64,000 nucleotides of DNA from Trileptium ribeirensis (GCA_030248225.1 JASANE010016008.1:62001-126000), one strand, 5' to 3'. Numbered from the stretch's first letter, positions 34,520 through 46,100 are shown. Notes: generated by a model not told the origin, from the letters alone. Program-made: numbers and translations.

Positions 34520-37134
34520 AATATAACAATAATCTTCACTAATTCCTTATTTTAGCTAACATGAAGTTAGCCGAGTTTGTTGCAAATTTATTTTTGATTC
34601 CTGCTTCTGCAAAGGTGCAGCGGTATATACTAGCAGTACGTTACGTAAAGAATTTCGGCTAAGGCTTATTTACTTTTCGTTTTATGATCGTCGCGTAAAA
34701 GAATACGCTATTTTAAATTCTTTGCAGTTGTGTTATTATAAAAAATTATTTGGCTAATTTCTTCGTAGTAGCTTTTCGATTATTACGTCAGCTTTCTGAT
34801 TAGTATCGGGGTCCGATTGCAAAACCCTTAAAATCGGGAATTTTATTTTTTCATATATTTAATAGTTGTTTAAAAGCTTATCCAAAAAGTTCTTTTCTTA
34901 AAATTTATCCTAAACTCATCTAATTTGCATACTTTGAAATTGTTTTTTAGTCTAGCTAACCTATGTTGAGAGCTTTTGATTTTTAATTTGGTCAATCTTG
35001 TTTTGCTGTGGTACAAGTAACCGTAGTAGCTTGACAATAGAGCTTAACAATGTTTTACGTTATTTGTTGTTTTTAATTTGTATTGTTACGAGGTGACTTA
35101 ACTAATATCTTTGTGTCACCACATGAACATAAGTACGGCGGGAATACGTGTTTAATTACCGATTGGTGTTAATTATAATCCCAGTACTGAAGGAAATTAC
35201 AGCTTATGTTTTTGGTTTTCTAATCACTCTTATGGTTGGATTCGCAGTTACGCAAAGAATTGCTTGAAGAGTTGTAGCTTACTGGCATAGAAATTGATTA
35301 AAGGAAAGGCCTATACTCGGCTTTCCGATACATCGTTATTGATACAGGAAAGGTCTAACTCGGCTTTTCGAACTGTGCCTGGAGACATTTACGAGCGATG
35401 CACATAGTTTTTAGTGGTTCGGAGTGACATTATTGGCGTTAGCTGGAGACTCGCTTCACAAATAGGTATCCAAAAAATAGTAGGTACTAATTATCATAGT
35501 AATATTAGTTTTCCCAAATAAAACCCTGGTTATATAAAATCCAGGTATTAAGAGCGACTCCGTATGAACTGTATTACGTACTTAATACTACGTAAAAACT
35601 TCGGCTCTAAGTATCGAGTGAGAAAAGCCAGGGCGAGTTGAACAGGTGGGTTCGGGGATAGTAACATTGCTTGTTGAGTGTGGCAGCCATTCGGGGCGGA
35701 TCAGCAAGTAGTGTATGTTAGTCTTGAGAATACCGGGGAGTAAGGGGAGAGGATTCGATCGACCAACATCTCGACAACTCTATACCTAATAACCAGGGAA
35801 TAACCGGAACCGGAACCAGCAACCGGAACCGTCCATTTAAACCGGATTCGGAACCGGAACCGGAACCTGGTCTTCGAAATTTATATATAGTAAAACAGAT
35901 GATGGAAAAAATGAAGGTATAGTGGATTTAAAATGCATTAAAAATAACTTTTGCATTAAACTTAATGTATTGCGACGGTATTATTGCCTTTATGAAACTT
36001 TAAAGAGACTGAGGAAGCTAATAATGTTTATTTTTCGATCAAATATATCGGTTTTTGGACATTCAGAGTAAAAATGTCTTCCACTATACACAATTGCATA
36101 TACTGCGTCAAATCGAATATATATGCTTACAAAGCTTGGAGCGTAGAATACACACTTTCGCTCTGTCTCCAGTCGCCTCCCTTTACTACACATACGTTTG
36201 TTGTATGTTCTTCTGTAGGAAACTTAAAATTATTGGTTTATATGATTCTAAGAGCAAATAATAGATAGAAGGTAATTTTCTGATCAGTGGTCAGAGACAC
36301 TGTTTAGGCTAGCGTTGAACAAACAGTGCCCGTCAGTTAGATCATAATGATGATAACTTTCTAATCAGAATGCTATAAATGAGACACACTGTGATGCTGC
36401 TCGCACAGTTTCAATAAATACAGTTCATTGCCAAGAAAGCAGTTTCTAGCTGCGTTGCAGGTAACGTTATTTTACTTCAAGTTAAACTGATTTACCAAGT
36501 TTACAAGCACACTGGCGGGTGCCTGACGCAATTTATGTTAGCCAAGCATACCCTAAGTACTTCTGCGTAAGCCATACTCTGTTACCGAGTTGGACCGGTT
36601 TAATTCAAACGTATCCAACAGACTTCTGGATGTGTAAAATAGCTGCTACAAGCATTGACCTGGCTTTAATTTAACAAACTCCTGCAGGTTATTATGAAAA
36701 ATTCCTGCTCAAATTATGTGCCCTACTTACGTTTTACACGGCAAATTGGTTAGTTAATCTTTTCTTTTGCTTGGTTGTATTGGAGCTTGATCATTGTATA
36801 ATATATATTACATATGTTTGGATTGCAGGATAAAGCAAAAAACATGGAAAATTTCAAACAAAATTTTTAAACCGGAATTCCGGTTCCGGTATGGTTTTTG
36901 CCCTTTGCCGGAACCGGAACCGGAACACGATTTTCGCCGGAACCGGAACCGGAATTCCGGTTACGCCCTGCTAATAACCAGCCATTTGATCAGCCATTCG
37001 GGGGCCTAGGGATTGAGCAAAACTTCCAACTAAATGGTAGTCTATTTCACATAAATATCCAGCCAGTCATTCAAGGGCGACTACAAACATAATATAACCG
37101 GCACGTAGCGTAAATCTAAGGCTCAGGTTAAGGT
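34520..37134 (+). mobile_element. motif-array element E2, split by a hAT insertion
   Basis: E2 is a diverged copy of E1. It contains CAAAGAATTGC (about 35255), two hairpins (35303-35326 and 35347-35370), GAACAGGTGGGTTCGG, GCCATTCGGGG and CTCTATACCTAATAACC. It is interrupted at 35794-36970 by a hAT-like element and resumes at 36971. It then passes at about 37135 into arm copy C. It has no coding content. Confidence 0.7.
35794..36970 (+). mobile_element. hAT-like non-autonomous element, copy 1
   Basis: It begins CAGGGAATAACCGGAACC and ends CCGGAATTCCGGTTACGCCCTG. The 1177-bp element is flanked by perfect 8-bp duplications CTAATAAC (35786-35793 and 36971-36978), and CAGGG…CCCTG ends with 8-bp duplications are characteristic of hAT transposons. 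The ends are built of GGAACC/GGTTCC repeats. The paralogous E1 element has a single CTAATAAC at 31806-31813 with no insertion, proving the boundaries. No transposase is encoded. Confidence 0.95.
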
Positions 37135-38395
37135 ATGAACTGATTTAGAGAAGCGTGTTGCATTTGAAAACTCATCAGGATACTGGTTCGATTATGAAGT
37201 GCGGTCTCGGCGAGTGTTTTAAATTGAATTTGACCTATTAAATCGCAGCTGACTCCAACTCGTGTCCATCTTGGTTTTCTGCCTCTCCGGGCATTACTAT
37301 TTCGCGTTTTGGTCCGCACACATTTGTAGCACATCAGCTCGGCGTGATCGCCGTCGCGCTCCTTAACTAAAATGGTTTGGTTTGAAAACCTAGGGCCATC
37401 CACCTTACATTTGAAATACATTGAAAATCGCACACTTTAACAAAGCTTGATTGGGACAGGGGAACAAAAGCATGAGGGGTTATGATATGTCACTCCATTT
37501 TGGAGCGTGTGGATCCGCCCGACGATAGTTATTAATTGTCAAAAGTTTACGCGGTACCCTACTGTGTCGACACGGCGTCAGACCTGTGTAGGTTATGCGG
37601 TTGTCGGGCCTTACTCGGGTGAAAAACATTTAAGGCACTTCTCGAATTTTGGTAGTTTCATCAGGAATCCCTTTTTGTATTGTTTCCGTAAGATCTTAGA
37701 TCTCGTAGTGTCCCGGTCTGCAAATGATCACGTTCCTTTTGAGTGCTACACCTTCTCCGCTATTTAATTGACGTGACTCTCAGTCGGTTGACCTGGAGCC
37801 ACCCACGTCTTACTGATTTAGGATGCGAGTCAGGGTGTTTTACAAACCTAAGAGCGTGCAAGATAATCTCTAGTGCAAAAGTAGAGAAATATTCAAGAGG
37901 GTATAGGGCCAAGGGCGTAGCCAGGAATTTTGAAAGGGGGGTAGCGGCCCACAGTGGGTGCCTAAAAGGGGGGTCGCGCTCAGAAATGTGAAAGTGGGGC
38001 CCAGAATTGGTATATTAAGTACGCCATAAACAAGTAAAAAATATAACTGTTGCCAAAATAACGAATTTTAATATACAAAAATGTGAAGTTTGGTCAAAAA
38101 TACGGTTGAAAGTAATTGTTTTCTAGTGCGTAGGCTAGTTTTAGGACAATTTCCAATATGATTTTTAACCGGAATCATTCAAAAAAAATTTGTTTGGGGT
38201 TGAACCAAAAAGGGGGTCGCGACCCCCGCAACCCCCTGGCTACGCCCTTGGATAGGGCGGTCCAAGGTTCCGTAGTGTGCTAGAGTGCCTACTCGAATCG
38301 CGGAGGCCCTAAACTGTTCAAGTAAAATTGGCGAAGTTCCCTACCGCGTATTCACGGCGTGGGAAACTTGTTTTGTATCAAAGGGTCCGTTGGTT
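37085..38395 (+). mobile_element. 'arm' repeat copy C (contains MITE)
   Basis: It is homologous to copy B (24930-25575) and, in inverted orientation, to copy D (41540-42743), with which it forms an inverted repeat separated by about 3.1 kb. It extends further outward than B, through GGCTCAGGTTAAGGTATGAACTG. A MITE is inserted at 37910-38250. It is non-coding. Confidence 0.85.
37910..38250 (+). mobile_element. 341-bp MITE, CAAGGGCGTAGCCAGG ends
   Basis: The termini CAAGGGCGTAGCCAGG and CCTGGCTACGCCCTTG are perfect inverted repeats. The flanks are TATAGGGC and GATAGGGC, an 8-bp duplication with one mismatch, consistent with a hAT-type MITE. Arm copy B has the empty site. It encodes no protein. 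Confidence 0.9.
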
Positions 38396-39128
38396 GAAGA
38401 GAGAAATGAATCCGTTGGTTCATCAGCCACAATAAAGAAGGAATTTTTAGATGGAATACACGGAGCACAGATAAAGTCACTCGATTCACAAAACAGACGA
38501 GGCGTGTTTGCACAGATCGAACCGAACAGGGTTTGGCTTTCTCGCATCAAATTTTGGCTGGTCAGGAAGTGCGAATAATGGAGGAAGAGAGAACCGGTGT
38601 CATTCCAACCCGGTGCACTGGGAGAAAACGGATGTAGGCGAACCGGAAATAAAAAAAAACCGGCAATGACAAAGAAGAACAGTAACGAAAAGAGTGGCAA
38701 CGAAAAAGAGAAACCGATAGTGATGACGACAAAGAACCGGTGTGTGCAAAATAAAGAAACGGCATGCGATACGAATCATAAAGAAAGCTGGGGCAAATAC
38801 ACTGATGTGACATTAAGAAACAAGGAATTAATTCAACCGCGACATGGCATAACGATGATGGAAACCGGTGCGCACGACAAAGAAGCAGTGCAATAACAAC
38901 TGGTAAAGAACGATTCAAGAATTGAACCGGTACCAAGTTAACAACGACGAGGCCGTCGAAGCCAAGAAATGAACAGTGACGACGCAATCGACAAAGACAT
39001 GTCTACCGAATATAAACAGGAAGTTTATAATGCCAAAGATTAACCGAAAAAAATCAGTTTCGGACCAAAGAAGGACCCCAAAAACTTTAACAATATATAA
39101 AAATATATTGTTGATTTGTATTTATATA
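38396..39128 (+). other. A-rich segment with repeated AACCGG
   Basis: This is the interior of the inverted repeat. AACCGG or ACCGG recurs about ten times (about 38530-38930) in an A-rich background. The open frames are low-complexity products of this composition and I do not call a gene. Confidence 0.5.
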
Positions 39129-39505
39129 CTGGCCTGTCCACAGCCCTCCGAAAAGTGGGGGGCGGGAACTTCGGGGGGCCCCCATGTTCATTCTCGGGGT
39201 AAATTTCAAAGTGGGGGGAAAATTTTGCTTAAAAATACAAAATATTTCCATATTTTCATGCATTTTTACTACTGTGATCGTACTTTCAAGCTAAAAACAA
39301 TATTTTAGCATTATAAATAGCGGTAATTAATGTTTAAAAAACAATTTGCAAGCAAAGAACATAAATTTTCAGACAAAAAATTTTTGGAATTAGTTGAACA
39401 TGGGGGGTTTCGGCCGAGTGGGGGGACGGACGAAAAGGAGGGAAAATTTCACGAACATGGGGGGATTTGGAAAGTGGGGGGTCCCCCTACCTGTGGACAG
39501 GTCAG
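39129..39505 (+). mobile_element. G-rich MITE, CTGGCCTGTCCACAG ends, copy 1
   Basis: The left end is CTGGCCTGTCCACAG and the right end CTGTGGACAGGTCAG, a near-perfect inverted pair. Internal blocks CCCCCATGTTCATTCTCGGGG, AATATTTCCATATTTTCATG and CGAACATGGGGGG are shared with the copies at 43243 and 48771. It is inserted in TA-rich DNA, so a target duplication cannot be defined. Confidence 0.85.
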
Positions 39506-39999
39506 ATATATATTTTGTTTTTGCCTTGTATTTGTCTAATCATATATTTATTTCAGGAAATTTTACTTTGAGGATTCTGTATAACCGAAAAACTCCCCTC
39601 GGACAAACGAAGAAGAGCGGTAAAGAAAGAAGAGAATTAGGGATGGAAATAAGAAAGAAAAGAAATGAGGGAAGGAAGTTGACTGAAAAAAACGAATGGA
39701 TATGACAGAAAGAAAAAGGAAAGGTGTAAAGGCTGGTAAGTGAAGGCAAATAAAATCGGGAGTAGCATTGGTAGACGCAATTCTCAGCGATGGAGTGAAT
39801 GGTAAAATTGAAAAACAGGGACTGGAAACCGTGCCGGGATAAAAACATTATGTTGACGCCGTCGTGAGTGGTGAAACTAAGGATTTCAGTCCGTTGTGTG
39901 CCGGGGTTCCACACATATATAATACGTCCCCCGTTTGCCTCTCACGAACGTTACAGCATCGTGTATGGGAAATAAGCAATGGCGTCAGCGGAAAGATGT
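39506..39999 (+). other. purine-rich unassigned segment
   Basis: About 39600-39760 is A/G-rich. No gene or nameable element is seen. Confidence 0.4.
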
Positions 40000-40760
40000 T
40001 TATCCGTAAATCTGAGATGTAAGCGGTCCCCTAAGCAAAGTAGGAAGTTTATAAGTCTAAAATCACCCTAATTAAGTTTTGGTTTTTTAATCCCAGGGAT
40101 GACTTAGCTAGGCTGGTTTCCTCAAATTGGATTTTTTGGGAAAATCCTATTGGTCGAGATATTCCAAAATCATGAGTCACAGATTGACGCGAGTTCCTCG
40201 TGATTGGTTGAATTAACCTGATTTGGTTTTAACTTAATTCTTGTGTTAGTTGTTGATTTCTCGTCGAAGAGTAAAATGTTTAGCGGCTTCCTTAGTTACA
40301 CGTATTTTTCTCTTTGATAGATTTTACAGTTTACACGCAAAGAATTGCGTGACTAGTAGAACCTACGGAGTGTGGACTAAGATCACTTAGTGTATATATA
40401 GGAAATAATTCTTGGAGTCAAGCGTTCTACTGCCATACTGGTGTATCATATAGAAACACTGGTACTACTATATAATAAACTGGGTGATGTCCTCTTAAAG
40501 AATTATGCCTAAAGTAACAAAATTAGTGGCTTAGAATAACGTAACAGAATACATATAAATATAAGTCACATCTCGGCCGAGTCAGTTCGGGGTAGTGAGA
40601 ATTGAGCGAGTTAAGGACAATGGGTAAGTTTTCGAGATTTCGGGGTGAGAGAAAAGGGATAGGCATCAGAACGACTCGTCTTAAGCACTTTCAGTATTTC
40701 CCTAAAATTACCTCCAGAAATCCGACCGGGTGTTTGAGGACGCAGGGTTTTTTCAAAACG
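40000..40760 (+). mobile_element. motif-array element E3, strongly diverged
   Basis: The order of landmarks resembles E1 and E2: an AT-rich lead with TTTTGGTTTTTTAAT, then ACACGCAAAGAATTGCGTGA (about 40333), ATAATAAACT, CGGGGTAGTGAG and GGGTGAGAG. The hairpin and CCATTCGGGG arrays are not clearly preserved. Homology is inferred from order and the CAAAGAATTGCGT block. Confidence 0.4.
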
Positions 40761-41539
40761 GACTCTGGGTCCAGACCTTAAACTCTGGGTTCAGATTTAC
40801 AATTGTTGGCTCGAGAATTTCACGAATTTTTACACAATAAAATGATAGACAAATACAAGAAAAACAAAATATTATACCTTCCACAGAGGGACCCCCCACT
40901 TTCCAGTTCATCAAATTCCCTCCCGCCCCCCCCCGCCCCAACAAATCGCAATCCAATCTCACATACCCTTTACAATTTATCTCGAGACGATCACAGAGAA
41001 AAATCAAAAAATAAATATTTTAGCAATCCCCCTCAAAATTACCCCAGAATAACATCCCCCCGAAGTCCGCCCCCACTCGAAGCGACAGCCAATATAAATA
41101 CAAATCAACAATATATATATTAACCCTCACCCAAACATCACCTAATCTCAGACTTCTTCCTCACTCTTCTCTCACTCACCTCATCCCCCCGACCTCCACT
41201 CTCCAATCATCCTTCTCTTCCATCATTCCCCAGCTCCTCTCTCCTTCTTCCACACCTCTTTCCTCCTCTCTTTTCCACTCTTTCTCTTTCTTCTTTCTTT
41301 TTTTCTTCCGTCCGCCTATTTTCTTTCTCCCACACTAAACACCTTCTCTCTTCCTCCATCATCCCACTTCCTACCAGCCAAAAATATACAAAAGCCAAAC
41401 CCTTTTTTCATCTGCTAAAACACGCCTCTCTTTTGCGCCAATCAGTACTTTATCTTCTCCTTATTCATTGAAAAATTCCTTCTTTTTCTACTAACCAATC
41501 ATCCATTTCTCTTCAACCAAATACCCTTTATACAAACAA
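40761..41539 (-). other. pyrimidine-rich segment inside the inverted repeat
   Basis: About 41100-41400 is nearly all C and T with A on the plus strand, i.e. purine-rich on the minus strand. This mirrors the purine-rich side next to arm C. About 40745-40830 is similar, inverted, to about 60640-60745 (CTGGGTCCAGACCTTAAACTC and its partner). No gene. Confidence 0.55.
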
Positions 41540-42743
41540 TCCCCAAACCAACCCTAGGGCCTCCGCGATTCCCAGAGAGGCACTCCAGCACACTACGGAA
41601 CGGAATCGCCCCATCCAAGGGCGTAGCCAGGGGTTGCGGGGGTCGCGACCCCTTCGGTTCAACCCCAACAAATTTTTTTTGACGTATTCGGTTAAAAATC
41701 ATATTGGGAATTGCTCCCGTAAAACTAGCCTATGCACTAGAAAACAATTACTTTCAACTGTATTTTTGACCAAACTTCACATTTTTGTATATTAAAATCG
41801 TTATTTTGGCAACAGCTTATATTTTTTTTTTACTTGTTTATGGCGTACTTAATATACGACAATTCTGGGCCCACTTTCACATTTCCGAGCGCGACCCCCC
41901 TTTTTAGGCACCCACTGTGGGCCGTGATCCTTTCAAAATTCCTGGCTACGCCCTTGGCCTATAATCCTCTCGAATATCTCGACTTTTGCACTTAATAGAT
42001 TATCTCACGCTTAGGTTTGTAAAACACCCCACCCCGCATCCTAAATCAGTAAGACGTGGGCGGCTCCAGGCTGACCAATTCAGTCACGTCAATTAAATAG
42101 CGGAGAAGGTGTAGCACTCAAAAGGGAATGCGGATCATTGCAGACCGGGCATGATGAGATCAACAACTCAACGCAACAATACAAAAAGGGATCCCAATGA
42201 AACTACCAAATTGAAGTGCCTTAAATGTCTCCACCCGAGTAAGGCCCGACAACCGCATAAATGGCACAGGTCTGACGCCGTGTCGACACAGTAGGGGTAC
42301 CGCGTAAACTTTCGACAATGAATAACTATCGTCGGCTGCATCCATGTCAAATGGAGTGCATATCATACCCCTCATGCTTCGTTCCCTGTCCCAATCAAGT
42401 TGTTAAAAGTGCTATTTTCAATGTATTCTCAAATGTAAGGTGGACGGCCCTAGGTTTTCAAAACCAAACGTTTTAGTTAAGGAGCGCGACGGCGATCACG
42501 CCGAGCTGATGTGCTTACAAATGTGTGTGCAACTCAAACGCGCAGTAATGCCCGAAGAGGCAGAAAACGAAGATGGACACGCAGTTGGAGTCAGCTGCGA
42601 TTTAATAGGTCAAATCAATTTTAAAACACTTGCCGAGAATCTACTTCATAATCGAACCAGTATCCTGATGAGTTTTCAAATGCAACACGCTTCTCTAAAT
42701 CAGTTCATACCTGAACCTGAGCCTTACATCACGCTACGTAACG
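41540..42743 (-). mobile_element. 'arm' repeat copy D (inverted, contains MITE)
   Basis: It is the reverse complement of copy C over essentially its whole length, from CCTCCGCGATTC (about 41560) to AGTTCATACCTGAACCTGAGCC (about 42708-42727). The 122-codon frame at 42440-42808 reads across the arm and is not a recognised protein. A hAT-derived fragment abuts its outer end. Confidence 0.85.
41616..41956 (-). mobile_element. CAAGGGCGTAGCCAGG MITE inside copy D
   Basis: It has the same ends and the same flanking context as the MITE in copy C, reverse-complemented (flanks GCCCCATC and GCCTATAA). The MITE was therefore present before the arm was copied, rather than inserted twice. Confidence 0.9.
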
Positions 42744-42747
42744 TTAG

Positions 42748-43212
42748 CACTGGTGGGTGCTTGACGCAATTTATGTTAGCCAAGCATACCCTAAGTACTT
42801 CTGCGTAAGCCATGCTCTGTTACCGAGTTGGACCGGTTTAATTCAAAAGTATCCCACAGACTTCTGGATGTGTAAAATAGCTGCTACAAGCATTGACTTG
42901 GCTTTGATTTAACAAACTCCTGCAGGTTATTGGTGAAAAATTGCTGCCCAAGTTATGTGCCTGACTTACGTTTCACAGGGCAAATTGGCAAAATTAGAGC
43001 TCACCCTTTCTTTTGGTTGCTCAATTTGGAGTCTTGATCATTGTATAATATATTACATATGTTTGGATTACAGGATGAAGAAACGTGGAAATTTCAAAAA
43101 CAAAGTTTTAAACTGAATTTTTTGAACTTTCTGAAAAATGGCTTTTTCTGCCTCCTGCCAACCCCGCAACCGGAACACGATTTTTGCCGGAACCGGAATT
43201 CCGGTTACTCCC
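42748..43212 (+). mobile_element. 5'-truncated hAT-like element, copy 2
   Basis: GGTGCTTGACGCAATTTATG (about 42756) through CTGCAGGTTATTG and TATGTTTGGATTACAGGATG to GGAATTCCGGTTACTCCC matches the right half of the full copies. The left ~700 bp and the terminal CCTG are missing. The right end runs straight into a (CA)n run. Confidence 0.85.

Positions 43213-43243
<31 letters not shown>
43213..43243 (+). repeat. (CA)n microsatellite
   Basis: About 15 uninterrupted CA units lie wedged between a truncated hAT end and the start of a G-rich MITE. Confidence 0.95.
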
Positions 43244-43245
<2 letters not shown>

Positions 43246-43616
43246 CCTGTCCACATCCCTCCAAAAAGTGGGGGGGGAGCTTTCGGGGGGCCCCCATGTT
43301 CATTCTCGGGGGAAATTTCAAAGTGGGGAAAATAACATTTGCTTAAAAATACAAAATATTTCCATATTTTCATGATTTTTACTACTGTGAACGTACTTTC
43401 AAGCTAAAACAATATTTTAGCATTTTAATAGCGGTAATTAATGTTTAAAAACAATTTGCAAACAAAGAACATAAATTTTCAGACATAAAAATTTTTGGAA
43501 TTAGTTAAACATGGGGGGTTTAGGCCGAGTGGGGGGGCGGACATGGGGGAAGATCTCACGAACATGGGGGGATTTGGAAAGTGGGGGTCCCCCCACCCCC
43601 ACTGTGGACAGGCCAG
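43243..43616 (+). mobile_element. G-rich MITE, copy 2
   Basis: It runs from CGGCCTGTCCACA to CTGTGGACAGGCCAG. It is closely similar to 39129-39505, including the CCCCCATGTTCATTCTCGGGG and TTTTTGGAATTAGTTAAACATGG blocks. The left end has merged with the CA run. Confidence 0.85.
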
Positions 43617-43911
43617 TACATATATATGCTAATCAGTTAAGTAATCAATTGCATAATTAATTTTATGCAAATTTTGAAATCGTTTCAAAATTGCTGATTT
43701 TTGGCGTTCGGGGGTTTTCGATATCGCTGATCATAAATGTGTGACCTTTAAACATCTATGATTTTATCATATTTGCTAATTAGTGAAATAATTAGGTGAT
43801 ATTAGTAACTAATTTGCAAATTTTTTACCTAGCTAGCTATTTTGTATATATACATCAAATGTCTAAAACGCGATACTTAATATAAATTGATTAAACATTT
43901 AGTTGAAATAC
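43617..43911. other. AT-rich unassigned DNA
   Basis: AT-rich, with TAATTAG/CTAATTA phrases. No gene and no nameable repeat. Confidence 0.4.
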
Positions 43912-43919
43912 ATATATAC

Positions 43920-45125
43920 CAGGGAGTAACCGGAATTCCGGTTCCGGCGATAATCGTGTTCCGGTTGCTGTTCCGGCAAAGGGCAGAAACCATACCGAAA
44001 CTGGAATTCCGGTTTAAAAATTTTGTTTGAAATTTTCCACGTTTTTGCTTTATCCTGTAATCCAAACATATGTAATATATATTTTACAATGATCAAGCTC
44101 CAATACAACCACGCAAAAGAAAAGATTAACTAACCAATTTACCGTGTGAAACGTAAGTAGGGCACATAATTTGAACAGGAATTTTTCATAATAACCTGCA
44201 GGAGTTTGTTAAATCAAAGCCAGGTCGATGCTTGTAGCAGCTATTTTACACATCCAGAAGTCTGTGGGATACGTTTGAATTAAACCGGTCCAACTCGGTA
44301 ACAGAGTATGGCTTACGCAGAAGTACTTAGGGTATGCTTGGCTAACATAAATTGCGTCAAGCACCAGCCAGTGCGCTTGTAAACTTGGTAAATCAGTCTA
44401 AATTATTGAAGTAAACTAACGTTATCTGCAACGCAGCTAAAAACTGCTTTCTTGACAATGAACTGTATTTATTGAAACTGTGCGAGCAGCATCACAGTGT
44501 GTCTCATTTATAGCATTCTGATTAGAAAGCTTTCATTATTATGATCTAACTGACGGGTACTGTTTGTCCAACACTAGCCTAAACAGTGTCTCTGACCACT
44601 GATCAGAAAATTACCTTCTATCTATTATTTTCTCTTAGAATCATATAAACCAATAATTTTAAGTTTCCTACAGAAGAACATGCAACAAACCTATGTGTAG
44701 TAAAGGGACGCGACTGGAGACAGTGCGAAAGTGTGTATTCTACGCTCCAAGCTTTGTAAGCACATTCGATTTGACGCAGTATACGCAATGGTGTATAGTG
44801 GAAGACATTTTTTGCTCAGAATGTCCAAAAAACCGACATATTTGATCGATAAATAAACATTATTAGCTTCCTCAGTCTCTTTAAAGTTTCAGAAAGGCAA
44901 TAATACCGTCGCAATACATTAAGTTTAATGTAAAAGTTATTTTTAATGCATTTTAAATCCACTATACCTTCATTTCTTCCATCATCTGTTTTACTATATA
45001 CAAATTTCGAAGACCAGGTTCTGGTTCCGGTTCCGGATCCGGTTTAAATGGACGGTTCCGGTTGCTGGTTCCGGTTCCGGTTGCTGGTTCCGGTTCCGGT
45101 AAATTTCGGTTACGGTTATTCCCTG
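43920..45125 (-). mobile_element. hAT-like element, copy 3 (full length)
   Basis: It starts CAGGGAGTAACCGGAATTCC and ends CGGTTATTCCCTG. It is 1206 bp, inverted relative to copy 1. Perfect 8-bp duplications ATATATAC lie at 43912-43919 and 45126-45133. The interior is homologous to the other copies and has no long frame. Confidence 0.95.
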
Positions 45126-46092
45126 ATATATACATATATAATATACGTTGACTATTGCTGCGCTCCTCACTTTTTGTCATTTATTACGTTTATTAGTAGT
45201 TATTAACAGTTTGAAAGCGTAACCCAGTTTGATTCACTATAAAATTCTACGCGAAAATGAGTATTTATTGTAGTTTGGACAAGCCTAATAGCACTTTTAC
45301 AACACCGTTTTGGTCAGCATAGGGCTCTCCATTCGACGATAGTTTTGTCAAAAGACATGAATTTCCCCCACGCCTGGTTCGGAACCACCGTCGCTCGATT
45401 TTGCTAGAGGCCGGGGAGCAAGAACTGGTAGCCACTCCGGGTTTTAAAATAAAAATGTCAAAATTCATTGCTTTTCGGGGAAATTAGTTAAAAATCGCAC
45501 CAGAAACGCTGTCAAAACTGCGTTCTCCATTCGCTGAAAATTTTCCCAGGGAGCCTTCTGGTTCCGAACTGGATGCGCCCGATTTTGCCAAGAGAAAATG
45601 GCTAAAAATCGTGTCAGAAACACTACCAAAACTTTTATGATGGAGAGGGAAAAAGCAAATTTGAAACAAATTTTGACAAAATTTGTGAAATTTTTGGCTT
45701 CAGAATGGAATTTTAGTACAAATTGTACATACTTTGGACCGATTGGAAACAAAAATTTTTTGCAAGAATAATTAACCTTGGGAGTCCAAAATTTTGCTAG
45801 GAGGCACCTATTTTGAACCAGGGGGACCGAAAAATGCTACGGAACTCCCACCCCCCCATTGGGAGATCCCAGCAAAACGCCTAGAAGTCTAACACGCCTA
45901 GTCTATCAGAGAAGAATTCAGTACGTAATTTCAGCTGCACTACAGAGTAGTTGCAGTAGCGAATTGTGGGTGACCGAAATACCTGGTGGCCTCCCCATAT
46001 AGAAAAGTAAGTAAGTGTGTGTAATTGCAAAAAAACGGGTTTTTAAGGGTCTTTGCTCTAGCCATTCTGTATCAGCCTTTCGCAACCCATAT
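45126..46092. other. unassigned; two diverged ~85-bp direct repeats
   Basis: CTCTCCATTCG…TGGTTCGGAACC…GCTCGATTTTGC at about 45319-45405 resembles TTCTCCATTCG…TGGTTCCGAACT…GCCCGATTTTGC at about 45522-45597. Open frames of up to 95 codons on the minus strand carry no known domain. Confidence 0.4.
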
Positions 46093-46100
46093 CTCCCGAC

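Noticed and set aside
38597..38896. 99-codon plus-strand frame rich in K, N and T
   Set aside because: It lies in A-rich DNA with repeated AACCGG. The amino-acid bias follows the base composition and no domain is visible.
41207..41398. Charged minus-strand frame (E/R/K-rich)
   Set aside because: A pure by-product of the C/T-rich tract; low-complexity translation.
42440..42808. 122-codon plus-strand frame starting with ATG-like codons
   Set aside because: It spans arm copy D and runs into the truncated hAT element. The other arm copies do not keep the frame, so it is unlikely to be a gene.
43184..43375. Frames encoding a His-Thr repeat
   Set aside because: Simply the translated (CA)n microsatellite.
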